Part shown: in pieces, positions 25,115 through 34,357 of the stretch | Numbering within the stretch: the first letter of the stretch is position 1 | Layout: every line of letters starts with the position of its first letter | Source: Gorsachius magnificus | Lineage: Eukaryota > Chordata > Aves > Pelecaniformes > Ardeidae | Assembly (NCBI GenBank): GCA_034008185.1 | Contig: CM067084.1 | Location: forward strand, 59,534,599-59,598,598 | Direction of reading: 5' to 3' | DNA: 64,000 nucleotides | Notes under the pieces: generated by a model | The model's database searches: none | Seen by the model: the letters and a program-made list of their open reading frames with translations, nothing else | Told to the model about the DNA's origin: nothing | Position numbers and translations under genes: made by a program

Positions 25115-26020
25115 GGAGTTGGTTTCTCAACTCCTCTTTCAGTATCAAGTTCTGGCGCTTTGTATTGCACTGGCCAAATAGATAACTATGCAACCCAGTT
25201 CTTCAACCCCCTGAGTGACAGAGACACAATTTACTTTAAATTCCCCAAAACGGCAACAGGACCATATGCTGATGGTGTCTGGGTGAGAAAAGGGCATTAT
25301 TGGTTATGTGGGCACACTGCATACACACGTTTACCTGCGGGGTGGTCAGGAGTCTGCTACATAGGGGTTATCCGACCTTTGTTTTTCCTTTTGCCAGAGA
25401 TGGGCGGACCTCGGCTGGGAGTAAAGCTATATGATGACCTTGGAGATAGAAGTATTGCCCGTAAGACGCGATCTATTGAAGTCAATTTGGGAGGGACGCA
25501 AAAGTGGGGGAATAATGAGTGGCCTCCTGAGCGGATAATCCAACATTATGGACCTGCCACCTGGAACCCTCATGAACCAATATTGGGAGCAAGGGAACCC
25601 ATTTATAATTTAAATTGGATAATCAGACTGCAGGCGGCCCTAGAAATTATCACCAATAAGACTGCCAATGCAATAGATCTTTTGACCCTGCAGTCCCAAC
25701 AGATGCGCACGGCAATCCTTCAGCACCGCATGGTCCTAGATTACCTGTTAGCCGAAGAGGGAGGGGTATGTGGGAAACTAAATGTCTCCAACTGCTGTTT
25801 AGAAATAGATGATGTAGGTGAAGTTGTTCTCCAACTGACCAAAGACATCCGAAAGATAGCCCATGTCCCTGTCGAAACCTGGAATGGTTGGGATGGTGAC
25901 CTGTGGTCCTGGTTACCAGGGGCACCATGGGTAAAACAGCTGTTATTGTATCTGTTATACGCGATTATTGCCTTAATGTTTTTACCACGTGTAATCCCTT
26001 GTCTTGTTCAACTAATCTGA
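25115..26020 (+). CDS. env: ERV env fragment, SU end plus TM subunit
   Basis: This encodes the C-terminal part of a retroviral envelope glycoprotein, which in exogenous viruses mediates receptor binding and membrane fusion. The frame is open from just after a TAA at 25112 to the TGA at 26018-26020, with no internal stop. No ATG starts it: the first usable-looking codon is TTG at 25160, so the true start lay further upstream and has been lost. Numbering from 25160: the SU end has YWLCG (Cys50) and LPAGWSGVC (Cys66), a minimal RKTR cleavage site lies at 101-104, and a helical, heptad-like stretch follows at about 147-175 with an NKT sequon. An immunosuppressive-like segment lies at about 178-203, Cys204 is followed by a Cys-Cys pair at 212-213 (seven residues between), and a hydrophobic membrane anchor lies at about 257-276 with a short tail. 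The part after the cleavage site is not strongly hydrophobic, so the fusion peptide is unclear. As it stands it is a partial gene. Confidence 0.88.
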   Translation, partial: GVGFSTPLSVSSSGALYCTGQIDNYATQFFNPLSDRDTIYFKFPKTATGPYADGVWVRKGHYWLCGHTAYTRLPAGWSGVCYIGVIRPLFFLLPEMGGPRLGVKLYDDLGDRSIARKTRSIEVNLGGTQKWGNNEWPPERIIQHYGPATWNPHEPILGAREPIYNLNWIIRLQAALEIITNKTANAIDLLTLQSQQMRTAILQHRMVLDYLLAEEGGVCGKLNVSNCCLEIDDVGEVVLQLTKDIRKIAHVPVETWNGWDGDLWSWLPGAPWVKQLLLYLLYAIIALMFLPRVIPCLVQLI

Positions 26021-26529
26021 CATGTGGTATCTAATATGCAATTTGTGTCTACTGCCTCCCCTGATGGCATGAAACAAATCCATGCCGTTCACTGGTTAGA
26101 GCCAACCACAATCTCCATTGTCTGATTTTTTTTTTTTTTTTTTTATTTTGAAACCCCAGATTGTCTGAGGGAAAAAATTCCATATTAATACCCATGTCAT
26201 GCTTGTCAGTTGTTCCATGGTTGTTATGGTGAAAACTACCTCACTAATTTGATACTTCGAATTTGTTCTACAAAGTTAATTTTTGTTAAGTGTAAGATGT
26301 GTACTTTGAACAGTGTTCCCCTTTGGTTGCTATTGAGCAGCCTTTTACCATCATTCCTCCCCCTCGTGTTATTTTCCTTTTCCCATGGCTTCCCTTTGTT
26401 CCTGCCCTGGTTTTGGTCCCTATCCCCATTCCACTCTCACCCTTGCTTTCCCCCATTCTTTCTTACTCTTTTTTTTTTTTTTTCTTTCTCCCTCTTTATG
26501 TCTCTTCTCAGTCCTTGAGGAGACTGCAA
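26021..26529 (+). other. ERV post-env spacer, pyrimidine-rich
   Basis: Non-coding sequence lies between the env stop and the LTR. It contains a T-run at about 26128-26145 and, from 26340 to 26515, a nearly pure C/T tract. A canonical polypurine primer directly before the LTR is not obvious. Overlapping open frames on both strands here reflect the skewed composition. Confidence 0.6.
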
Positions 26530-26623
26530 TGTCGAGCCACAGGGTGGTGTGGAGAACCATTACTGAATGTAGTTTGTCTCGACATTGCCATTGTACCACC
26601 GTTTCGTGCCACTCAGAAGGTCG

Positions 26624-26716
26624 TGCCCTCATGGTCTGCAGACAAAACACCACCATGCACCTGCATGTTCTGCCCTCACGGTCTGCAGACAAAACAACAT
26701 GTACCTGCACAAGGCC
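26624..26716 (+). repeat. 47-bp tandem repeat in LTR U3
   Basis: Two copies of a unit begin TGCCCTCAYGGTCTGCAGAC, at 26624 and 26671, each followed by AAAACA and a CATG...CCTGCA stretch. Direct repeats at this position in retroviral LTRs often act as enhancers; that role here is inference. Confidence 0.75.
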
Positions 26717-27189
26717 CAAGGTGTGAAAAAGGTAGAAGACATCCAAAGGAGACAGCATGCATGGCATGAAATGCACGTATGCCAGTGCGATCCACGCATG
26801 AGCAAGGGACCCCAACCCCTATCAAAGGAGTGTGTGTGGTCCAGTAGGGGGGCTCTTTCCTGTCTTCGTCCCTCCCCTTTGGACCTCTTGGAACCCGCCT
26901 CGTTGAAGTCAGCATCGCATGGACTGAACCTGGAGTAGCAGATGGGGGCACCGGAACATCGACTGCGCCACAGAGGGAGGCACCAGAACATTGCTGGACC
27001 CAGGGCGGTGGTAGCTAGTCATCTCTTTCTCTCTCTCTCATTCACCCCGTCCTCCCTGACGTAAACCTGCTCCCTTTCTAGCTCTCCTTTTCTCTCATTC
27101 TTTTTTTTCCTCAGTCCTTCCCCTTTGCCTTTCCCCATTTACCTCCTCTGTTACCTTCTCGCGTGGTTCCCTCCTTCCCCTGCGTCACA

Positions 27190-27195
27190 AATAAA
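27190..27195 (+). promoter_or_regulatory. ERV LTR poly(A) signal AATAAA
   Basis: AATAAA lies in CACAAATAAAGTTGAAAGG, about 90 bp before the LTR end, which is the expected place for the retroviral polyadenylation signal. Confidence 0.75.
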
Positions 27196-27286
27196 GTTGA
27201 AAGGTTGTACGACATTTGACCAGATTTAGTGTCTTAATCTCGTCCTTGGGATTGTATCGAAACCTCCCCGACATTGGATCGGGACA

Positions 27287-27610
27287 CTGCAGCAGCTGGG
27301 CTCGGATACCCAGTAGCTGTCCCTGGACCCCAGTCTCCCCAGTTGCTGGCACCTGGACTTTTGAGTTCCCATTTGATGGTACAGAGCATCTCACTCACAC
27401 ATGCATGCACACATGTGCAGACACAGAGAGATGGCCAGCACTTCCCTGGTCCCATAGCCAACCCCCTGTGCTCTCACCCTTAGAGACACACAGGTGTGCT
27501 CACACCCAGAACAGGTCCTTAGAGACCCCCTTGCTCGCAGGATGCTTCCCCTATTTCCTGGCTAGTCTGGCTTGATCTCATTCGCACACCCACAGCAGTC
27601 ATGCCGGTTG
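27287..27610. other. CA-rich block right of the ERV
   Basis: It begins with CTGCAGCAGCTGGG, also found at 24953-24966, and continues as CA- and CACACA-rich sequence with GTCTCCCCAGTTGCTGGCAC. No coding signature is seen. It may belong to the older element that the ERV entered, or to the neighbouring minus-strand LTR element. Confidence 0.4.
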
Positions 27611-27697
27611 TGTCACGAATGAATTCATGAATCCTGCCAACTATGCCACTTTGTTGTAAGTGAGTGACTTCACACAATTTTGATTTAGTAGCAGTTT

Positions 27698-27703
27698 AGA
27701 ATT
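27698..27703 (-). promoter_or_regulatory. Putative LTR poly(A) signal
   Basis: AATAAA on the minus strand, in GGCACAAATAAATTC, lies about 90 bp before the proposed LTR end. Confidence 0.5.
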
Positions 27704-28474
27704 TATTTGTGCCATTACAGCAAAACATAGGATTTGATTGTGATATTTTAACACACTCAATCATCAGTCGATTAACAAAGTGATTCAACAAAATTAATAA
27801 AAGATTCAAAGATGGCAAAGCTCACTCTATTACTGCATGGAAGTAATTTCCCACACAAAGGAAATTTAAGTTACATTTGAGTTAGAATGATTCACAGAGA
27901 GATCGTGGATGCAGAGCATAAAGAGAATCCTCCTGTTGAGTCACAAGGTTCAGAGAGTAGTCTAGGAGCGGCTAGGTTCAATCTTAGACTTAGTCAACCA
28001 TTTATGTGTAAGGATAATATGTGTCTAGCAGCAGTTCAAGGTTTGTTCACAGTTCTAAAGTGGTCCACAAGATTTTTAGCAGCACTTGATCATGACTAAA
28101 TTAATGTTCACAGTTAGTAATTAAATCACACATCTACAGATTACTCAAATTGACTCACACATGCATACACACAAAAACATGACTGTATCCATATTTTATA
28201 TATATGTGTCTATATATATATAAAAAAAGGGTACACCCGCTAAAAATTCCTCTTGAGTTCAGTGAAATACATCGAATGTCTTGGCATTTCTCAGTGGGTG
28301 AGGGTTGAGCCTCAAGGAGTGAGAGTTTTCAGCCCAGTCTTTGGCAATGGACCTCTGATTTTAGCAAACTTTAGGGTTTGTGAACTCTGAGAGGCATCCC
28401 ATTCAGAGGGAGGTGCTGGTTGCAGCCTGCTGTAGTCCAGGAGAACTCAAAAGGGCCTCACTTTGAACCGCTGT

Positions 28475-28482
28475 TTTATAGG
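28475..28482 (-). promoter_or_regulatory. TATA box of minus-strand LTR
   Basis: TATAAAAC on the minus strand precedes AGCGGTTCAAAGTG. It fits an LTR core promoter. Confidence 0.5.
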
Positions 28483-28990
28483 GCCATGAGTTGATTTGCT
28501 TTAGTAACCTAACCACACTCCAGTTGGAGATTACTGAAATTCCAGTAACAGTGGTACTGCTTCGCTTGGGCTGTGACCATGGTACCGCTCCACTTGGTTG
28601 CAACCCAGGTGAGGCATGCTTCAAGGCTGTCAGGGCATAACCGATTGATTGCTCCTTGTTCTGTCCCCTGCCTTGACCAGTCAACCGGTGTTTCTAGTAC
28701 GTGCAGTGCCTCTCCTGCCTCAGCCACAGAGGAGTTTCTGGTACAGTTAAGGGGAGCTTAACTGACCATCTCACTACACAAAGGCTGCAGTCTGGCAGGA
28801 ATTCCTGAGGTTGTAAAGTGGTTGAAGAGAGAAAAAGATTGTGGGAGGGGATACACACACCGCCGCAAGTTGCTGTACCGCAGAACCTCATACACACACA
28901 AAGACAGGGTAAAGAGACTCGTACTCCAACATAGCTGAAGTTGGAGTTGAATAAGGAGCCAGGAGAGACTGCAGGAGTGCAGGTGCAGGG

Positions 28991-29520
28991 CATAGCCTGC
29001 ATAACGACCAGCCCCTGCTTATATGAAAATGGAAAAATTTATTCCCTTATCCTTCTATTTCCCACACTTGTTCATTCCCAGATCACCAAAATCCCTCCCT
29101 TTTCTTAGCTTTGGTTCCTCCTCTAAACATCTCATAGGAAATCCTGTGCAATCCAAAACGTTCTTCCCCTGCAACCCATGTTTCCTATATCTTTAGGCAG
29201 CACACTCCCTTAGTCCCAAAGGTGATCTGGAGAGCTGGTCCTATTGACTTAATCTTGATGGGATTCATGCCTGGAGAATGGGACTGATGACAGGGCCTGG
29301 ACAGGATGTCTCTTCCTCAAGTCTTTAGTTTGGGTTCCTGCCTGTCATTGTGCCCCTGCGCTTCTCTGGTCTTGTGGAGATGGACTTTTGGTGGGCTGGT
29401 GGCTCTTCTGTGATGTGACTGGGAGCTGCCAGGCAGGGTATTATTTGTCCGGTCCCCCCCACAACCTGCCTTTGTCTCTCTGTGCACCTTTGTGGATGTG
29501 CAGATGAGCTTTCACCACAT
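28991..29520 (-). other. GC-richer continuation of the LTR element
   Basis: Sequence with CTCTCTGTGCACC, CCGGTCCCCCCC and TGCCAGGCAGGG differs from the AT-rich DNA that begins near 29520. It may be U3 or ERV internal sequence of the minus-strand element. No reading frame with retroviral motifs is seen. Confidence 0.35.
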
Positions 29521-32500
29521 AACCTAAAAAGAGTAGTATAAGGGAGGCTGCTGTCTGCAGGATTTCTGTTTCAATTCTTGAAAAGGTTGGAAGGCATTAA
29601 GTAAATGAAGCAGAGACCTGCAGGAAGAAAAAGGACAGAGCCATGGAGAAGGCAATTGAGAAATACCCAGGGAAATTATCTGGATGCAGGGCTCTGCTTC
29701 ACCATTCACATGTAATTCTGGATAAGTCAGTTAAAGCACTTTTTCACAGGTGGACAATGATTGTGTATTCTTCATTTTCTGGGTGACTGACTTTATTTCC
29801 CATGGTCTGATTTGCAAAACAACTGGGCACTCATAAGTGTACCATGAGCTCGTTAGAGCTGTGCTTTGAATACACAAAGTGTAATATATTGTTATGTTCT
29901 CTAAAAATCAGGTCCAGGTTATGTGAAATTGGACACATAAAATTAGTGGCTCTTTTTGACCTTATTATCTCCATGTCTTGGTTCTCAATCTGTGTTTTAT
30001 TAATGATAATAGGACATAAGTAATAATCATATCCTTCATTACACAATGGTGCTACAAAAATCAGTTTGTGTTTGGGAAGCTGCCAGTTACTATTACTATT
30101 GATGATACTATTTTAAGTCTCCTATGTCACTGATATCAAAACAAAACATTTAGTGACACAATCAAATACTATAGGGGTTTATTAAGAGCATTCTTCACAT
30201 ATCCTTCCTTACCCTTCATTTTCTAGTACAAAAGATATTATTTATCCTACCTTTAACTTTCATTGGAGAGATTCCCCTTTCTAAAGATACCAAGAAATTG
30301 TATTCCTCCCCACAACACCCTGCCTTTGCCCCCACAGCTGTTTAGGTATATGGCCTGTCATACATATGTGCCAGTTCTACTCTACTGAGGCTCTTTGTTA
30401 AGAAGATGGAGGCATGTGATTTTCTTATAACTACACTTTTGACCCAATGGCCCTTATGAATGTCTACACGCAGTGGCAAGAAAGAGAGAGGAAAGTGGGA
30501 AACAGTGGAGAAAGCCCAGAACAAATGATAGTGACCATTTCTATACTGTCAGAACACAGCATTAGACTAGCAATAGACACAGTAATAAAGGCATCTAATC
30601 ACTGTGTTAAAATTTGACATCACAACACAGTCATGTTACTACATCACATATCAGTAAATATTGTTGCAAAGAATATTTCATGGAAGTTGGTGAACAATAG
30701 TGTGGTACTGAGTGCAGGTTTAGAATATTGTAGAAACACACTGATAGTGGAAAGAAAACATAAACTAAGCTGTCTACTCTGCAAGCACCATGTATTCCAT
30801 GCATTAGCAGAATATGTATTTCTAATGTGACTTTAATGTAATTCAGAAGACTACGTTTCAATACATATGCATAACACAAGATTAATCCTGTAAGTTCTTT
30901 TGATTATTCAGCTTTGCAAACTCAATAACTTTCAATAAAGTTTCCCTAGTGTTTAATAAATAAAGGTATGTAATATTCTTATTAAGTCTCAGGACTGAAT
31001 ATATCTTAATCTGCTCTTGAAAAGATGTCAGCTTTTAGGAAAAGAAAAATGCTAGGAAAATTGTCTAGGCTAGGTTAACACTGACTTAACTATGTGAATG
31101 AAGTGAATGAATATTCAGTTGAATTTTATGTGTTTGAGACATGATAACAATGAAAACTAATGAGTCATACGTAATAACAAGAAAAGATACAGGGGAATAT
31201 GATAAGTTTAAAATTGAAAATGTGCTTTTACAATTTTATTTAAGCAGACATTCTTTTGTATACAATCTATGTAGGATGTGGTTTTATTATTTTCTTGGAG
31301 CTGTGTTACTAAATAATTTAGTTCAGATTAAAATCACTTACCATGATCAGTATCGAAAGCATTATGTCCATTTTTAAACTTAAAGAAATTCTTTTATTTG
31401 CATTCTACCCTTCATTTTTCAAACATATCCAAGAATACCTGTACTTTCTTTCATTCATATTGTGTTTCCTAGGAATAAGAAAAAACAAAACCTTGGTCAG
31501 CTGTGATCCTCCAGAAACATCAGCAAAACTGTTTGACCATGGAGAAAAAAAAATGTAAAAAAATATGTAAAAAAACATGTAAAAAAATAAATGAAACACA
31601 TATCTAAAATACAATGAATGCCAGTTTTGAGGTATACCATAGTGGTATTGTGGTAATGTCATAAAATGTACAGTACTGAGTGATCCTTTAGCGCTGTAGG
31701 GATAAGTAAGAAGACCCAGAGAGATGTCTCTTGGTACAGCAGCTGAACAGGCTTTTACATAATGGTTTATAAAAGGCTTTTGGTTTCTTATTCATTTGAA
31801 TACATCTATAGATCTGTTTGATTGCAGACATGAGACAAAAAAGTAGACATAAGTCCATAAATGGCAATTTGCACTGGCAAAAGAAAATGACGTGCTGTCA
31901 CTCTAGTTCCATGCCTTTTTTTTTTTTTCTTTTAGCATTTTAATGATGCCAGGCAGGGTCCAACTATGACTATTTAAACTTACTTTTGCTGTCCATTTCT
32001 ATATATTTACAAGATGTATTTAGATGGGTATGAGGTAACATTTGGTAGCCAGTAAATACTGAAAAATTCTTTAGAAAACATTACCTTTTTCAGAGTGTCA
32101 CTCAGTGCTTTGTGATGAATTTATGAATAATCTTTCTTTAGGCGTGCCAATTCCTGTTCTTTTCAACTTAATCTCATGTGCATGAGTCATTCAAAACAAA
32201 GCCCAATGTTCAAATTCTCAATGCATTACTGTATAACCTCCCATAATTCTTGCTTTAGTCCTTCCAGCTCTGTTAGTCCCATCCCAGTTCTCTTTTGGAA
32301 ATTGCTTACCTGTTGCATCGTGTAAGTAAGTCCTACATATTTCAGCAGAAACTTTTGTTCCATGGCTTTGCTATTTAATTTATACTTCCCTGATAAATAA
32401 CAATTAATAGATAAATAATGTTAATGAACAGACTTTTCAGCATTTGTTGTACCTGTAATAAAATAAGTGAAGCTACATTGATTCATAACAAAAACATCTG

Positions 32501-33639
32501 AACTATCACTTTCTACTTGGTTAAGTCATGTTGTCTAGAAAACAACAGAAGGGAAAAAAAATCTGTGTTTATGAGGATTTCAATGGTTCATCAGCATTTG
32601 TTTTCATTAAAAGAGACTAATTTTAGTCTCCACAGCATGCATTGATACAGATTAAACTTCTAAAGTCAATTTGCATCAGCTACAAACAAATACATTTTTA
32701 ATGATTTACAGGACATTTGATAGTGGTTGTTTTATATTCAATTAAGAAAAGTAAAACCTTTTTGTCATCTACTTTGCAAAGCATTTCTGCCCAAAAAACC
32801 CAGGTTTTTTTGTATTTCACAAATTTTTTATATTCCTTTGAAGTATGTATAGAAATCATCAGCGCACCCTGCATCTTATGAGCTGTCCTTGTAGCCAGTG
32901 AACTTGGAAGCCTTGCTTCTGATGTAACTGAAGATTACATACTACTTGATGAATGAGATGTGGGGCACACTAAGTTTATGAACCAGTCATAAAATTCTAT
33001 GTAAATTCAATATTTTCATATTACTGAAATTCCCAGAAAACAAATTTTGTTCCCCTAGTCTTTCCCTTTTTGCAGAGTAAAAAAAAAAAGATGTAAAACC
33101 AGAGATGACCCAAATGAAAGATGTCATGGTCAAGGACTATCACTTCCCTAACTGTTTAAGCAGACTGCCAGCTGGATACTTTTGTTTAGTCTTGTGTTAA
33201 TAACCTACCCTACTTTGACCTAAATTAGTCTAGAATAAGCACTAATAGCGCTGAAACTTGCTTTGATTTTACCCCTAGAAGTTTGCTACAATGAAAGTTG
33301 TGCTGTCACAGCTGGCTAGAAAAACTAGTGAATGTCTCAGAGATGTCTTCAGTCTAGGTATGCTAACTGCAGTTATGATCAGGAGAAATGCCTGACTTAA
33401 CACTTAGCTCAAGGAACATACCTAACCACCAGCTTTTCCTCTATCCCACTCTGGGGGCCGTCTCAGCCTTAAAATATCACACATTGCCTATGCAGAGAAA
33501 AGCCCAGAACAAGAAACAAGAACTAAGTTTTAAGAGGACAAATCTAAAACCTTTCATTCAACACAATACTCAATAAAGCCAGCACGTTAAAAGAGAGCTT
33601 TGGTTGCTATGTTGTTAGCATTAACAAGATGTGGAAACG
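29521..33639. other. AT-rich gene-free stretch
   Basis: No element or gene is recognised. A/T-rich microsatellite-like patches occur, such as three near-identical AAAAAA(C)ATGTAA units around 31548-31590. Confidence 0.45.
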
Positions 33640-33844
33640 AAGTTTCTCTCCCAGCTTTTTGTGTACCTCCAACCTACTCACTGGCAGGGCAGTGTGAGAA
33701 GAAGAGAAAGCCTTGATGCTGTGTAAGCACGGCTCAGCAATAACATCACTGTGTTATCAACACTATTTTCAGCACAATTCCAAAAAATAGCCTCATACAA
33801 GTTAGTATGAAGAAATTTAACTCTCCCCAACCAAAACCAGTACA
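33640..33844 (-). mobile_element. Old ERVL-type LTR fragment (minus)
   Basis: On the minus strand it reads TGTACTGGTTTTGGTTGGGG, AGTTAAATTTCTTCATAC, GTTGATAACACAGTGATG and GTGCTTACACAGCATCAAGG. This matches the first 200 bp of the LTR family seen at 45094 and most closely the old copy at 8490. Only the 5' part of the LTR is present. Confidence 0.65.
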
Positions 33845-33888
33845 ACTACTTTCAGTCCAGGTTTCTTTTCCAATGCCCTTTTGTTACA

Positions 33889-34357
33889 TAGAATCATAGA
33901 ATGTTTTGGGTTGGAAGGGACCCCTAGAGGTCATCTAGTCCAACCCCCCTGCAGTGAGCAGGGACACCATTAACTAGATCAGGTTGCTCAGAGCCCAGTC
34001 CAACCTGGCCTTGAATGTTCCCAGGGATGGGGCCTCCACCACCACTCTGGGCAGCCCGTTCCAGTGTTTCACCACCCTCATTGTAAAGAATTTCTTCCTT
34101 ATATCCAGTCTAAACCTACCCTGTTTTAGTTTAAAACCATTACCCCTTGTCCTGTCACAGCTGGCCCTACTAAAAAGATTTTCCCCATCTTTCCTATAGG
34201 CCCCCTTTAGGCATTGAAAGGCCTCAATCAGGTCTCCCTGCAGCCTTCTCTTCTCCAGGCTGAACAAGCCCAAGTCTCTCAGCCTGTCCTCATAAGAGAG
34301 GTGCTCCAGCCCTTGAATCATTTTTGTAGCCCTCCTCTGGACCCACTCCACAGTTCC
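33889..34357 (-). mobile_element. CR1 retrotransposon 3' fragment (minus)
   Basis: Starting from the plus strand, CATAGAATCATAGAATG is the inverted CR1 tail octamer array, followed by GGTTGGAAGGGACC and GGTCATCTAGTCCAACCCCC. The copy is about 470 bp and 5' truncated, and it carries the end of ORF2. It lies 45 bp from the old LTR fragment. Confidence 0.93.
33974..34351 (-). pseudogene. CR1 ORF2 C-terminal remnant
   Basis: An open frame of 125 codons encodes the very end of the CR1 reverse-transcriptase protein: [54 protein letters not shown] and [20 protein letters not shown], ending at the natural stop. No catalytic motif remains because the copy begins downstream of the polymerase domain. 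Confidence 0.9.

Larger units (their letters stand above)
25018..27286 (+). mobile_element. Truncated ERV: env 3' part plus 3' LTR
   Basis: The 3' end of an endogenous retrovirus lies here: the end of the surface subunit and all of the transmembrane subunit of env, a spacer of about 500 bp with a T-run and a long C/T-rich tract, and a 3' LTR ending at GATCGGGACA. The 5' LTR, gag and pol are absent. The env type (CG...LP..W.G.C in SU, Cys-Cys-containing TM with an immunosuppressive-like region) and LTR details point to a class I, gamma-like retrovirus. The open env frame and clear LTR suggest a fairly recent insertion, but this is inference. Confidence 0.85.
26530..27286 (+). mobile_element. 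3' LTR of the truncated ERV
   Basis: The proposed LTR starts TGTCGAGCC at 26530 and ends ATCGGGACA at 27286, a TG...CA unit of about 757 bp with TGTC/GACA terminal inversions. U3 holds a 47-bp tandem repeat, and a pyrimidine-rich stretch (27020-27180) precedes the AATAAA at 27190. After it comes GTGTCTTAATCTCG, which also occurs in the solo LTR at 37450. The 5' border is less certain than the 3' border because no clear polypurine tract precedes it. Confidence 0.7.
27611..28990 (-). mobile_element. Long LTR, family D (minus)
   Basis: On the minus strand, a TATA box (CTATAAAACAGCGG near 28475) follows a U3-like region. Downstream are a long R-like region, AATAAA at 27698-27703, and an end at GAATTCATTCGTGACA near 27611, giving a plausible CA terminus. 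The region contains GAGGCTCAACCCTCACCC and other GC-rich patches unlike the AT-rich flanks. No coding sequence is attached. The U3 start is not clear: similar composition continues to about 29520. The family is not named because I cannot compare it with a library. Confidence 0.5.

Noticed and set aside
25160..25162. Start of env
   Set aside because: The codon is TTG, not ATG, and the protein begins in mid-SU; it is a truncation, not a start.
24936..25181. Open frame running through the 18-G run
   Set aside because: It depends on the exact length of a homopolymer and gives a polyglycine joint between unrelated sequences.
26210..26991. Several overlapping open frames as accessory retroviral genes
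   Set aside because: They lie in the post-env spacer and U3 on both strands. Long pyrimidine tracts keep frames open, and no motif is visible.
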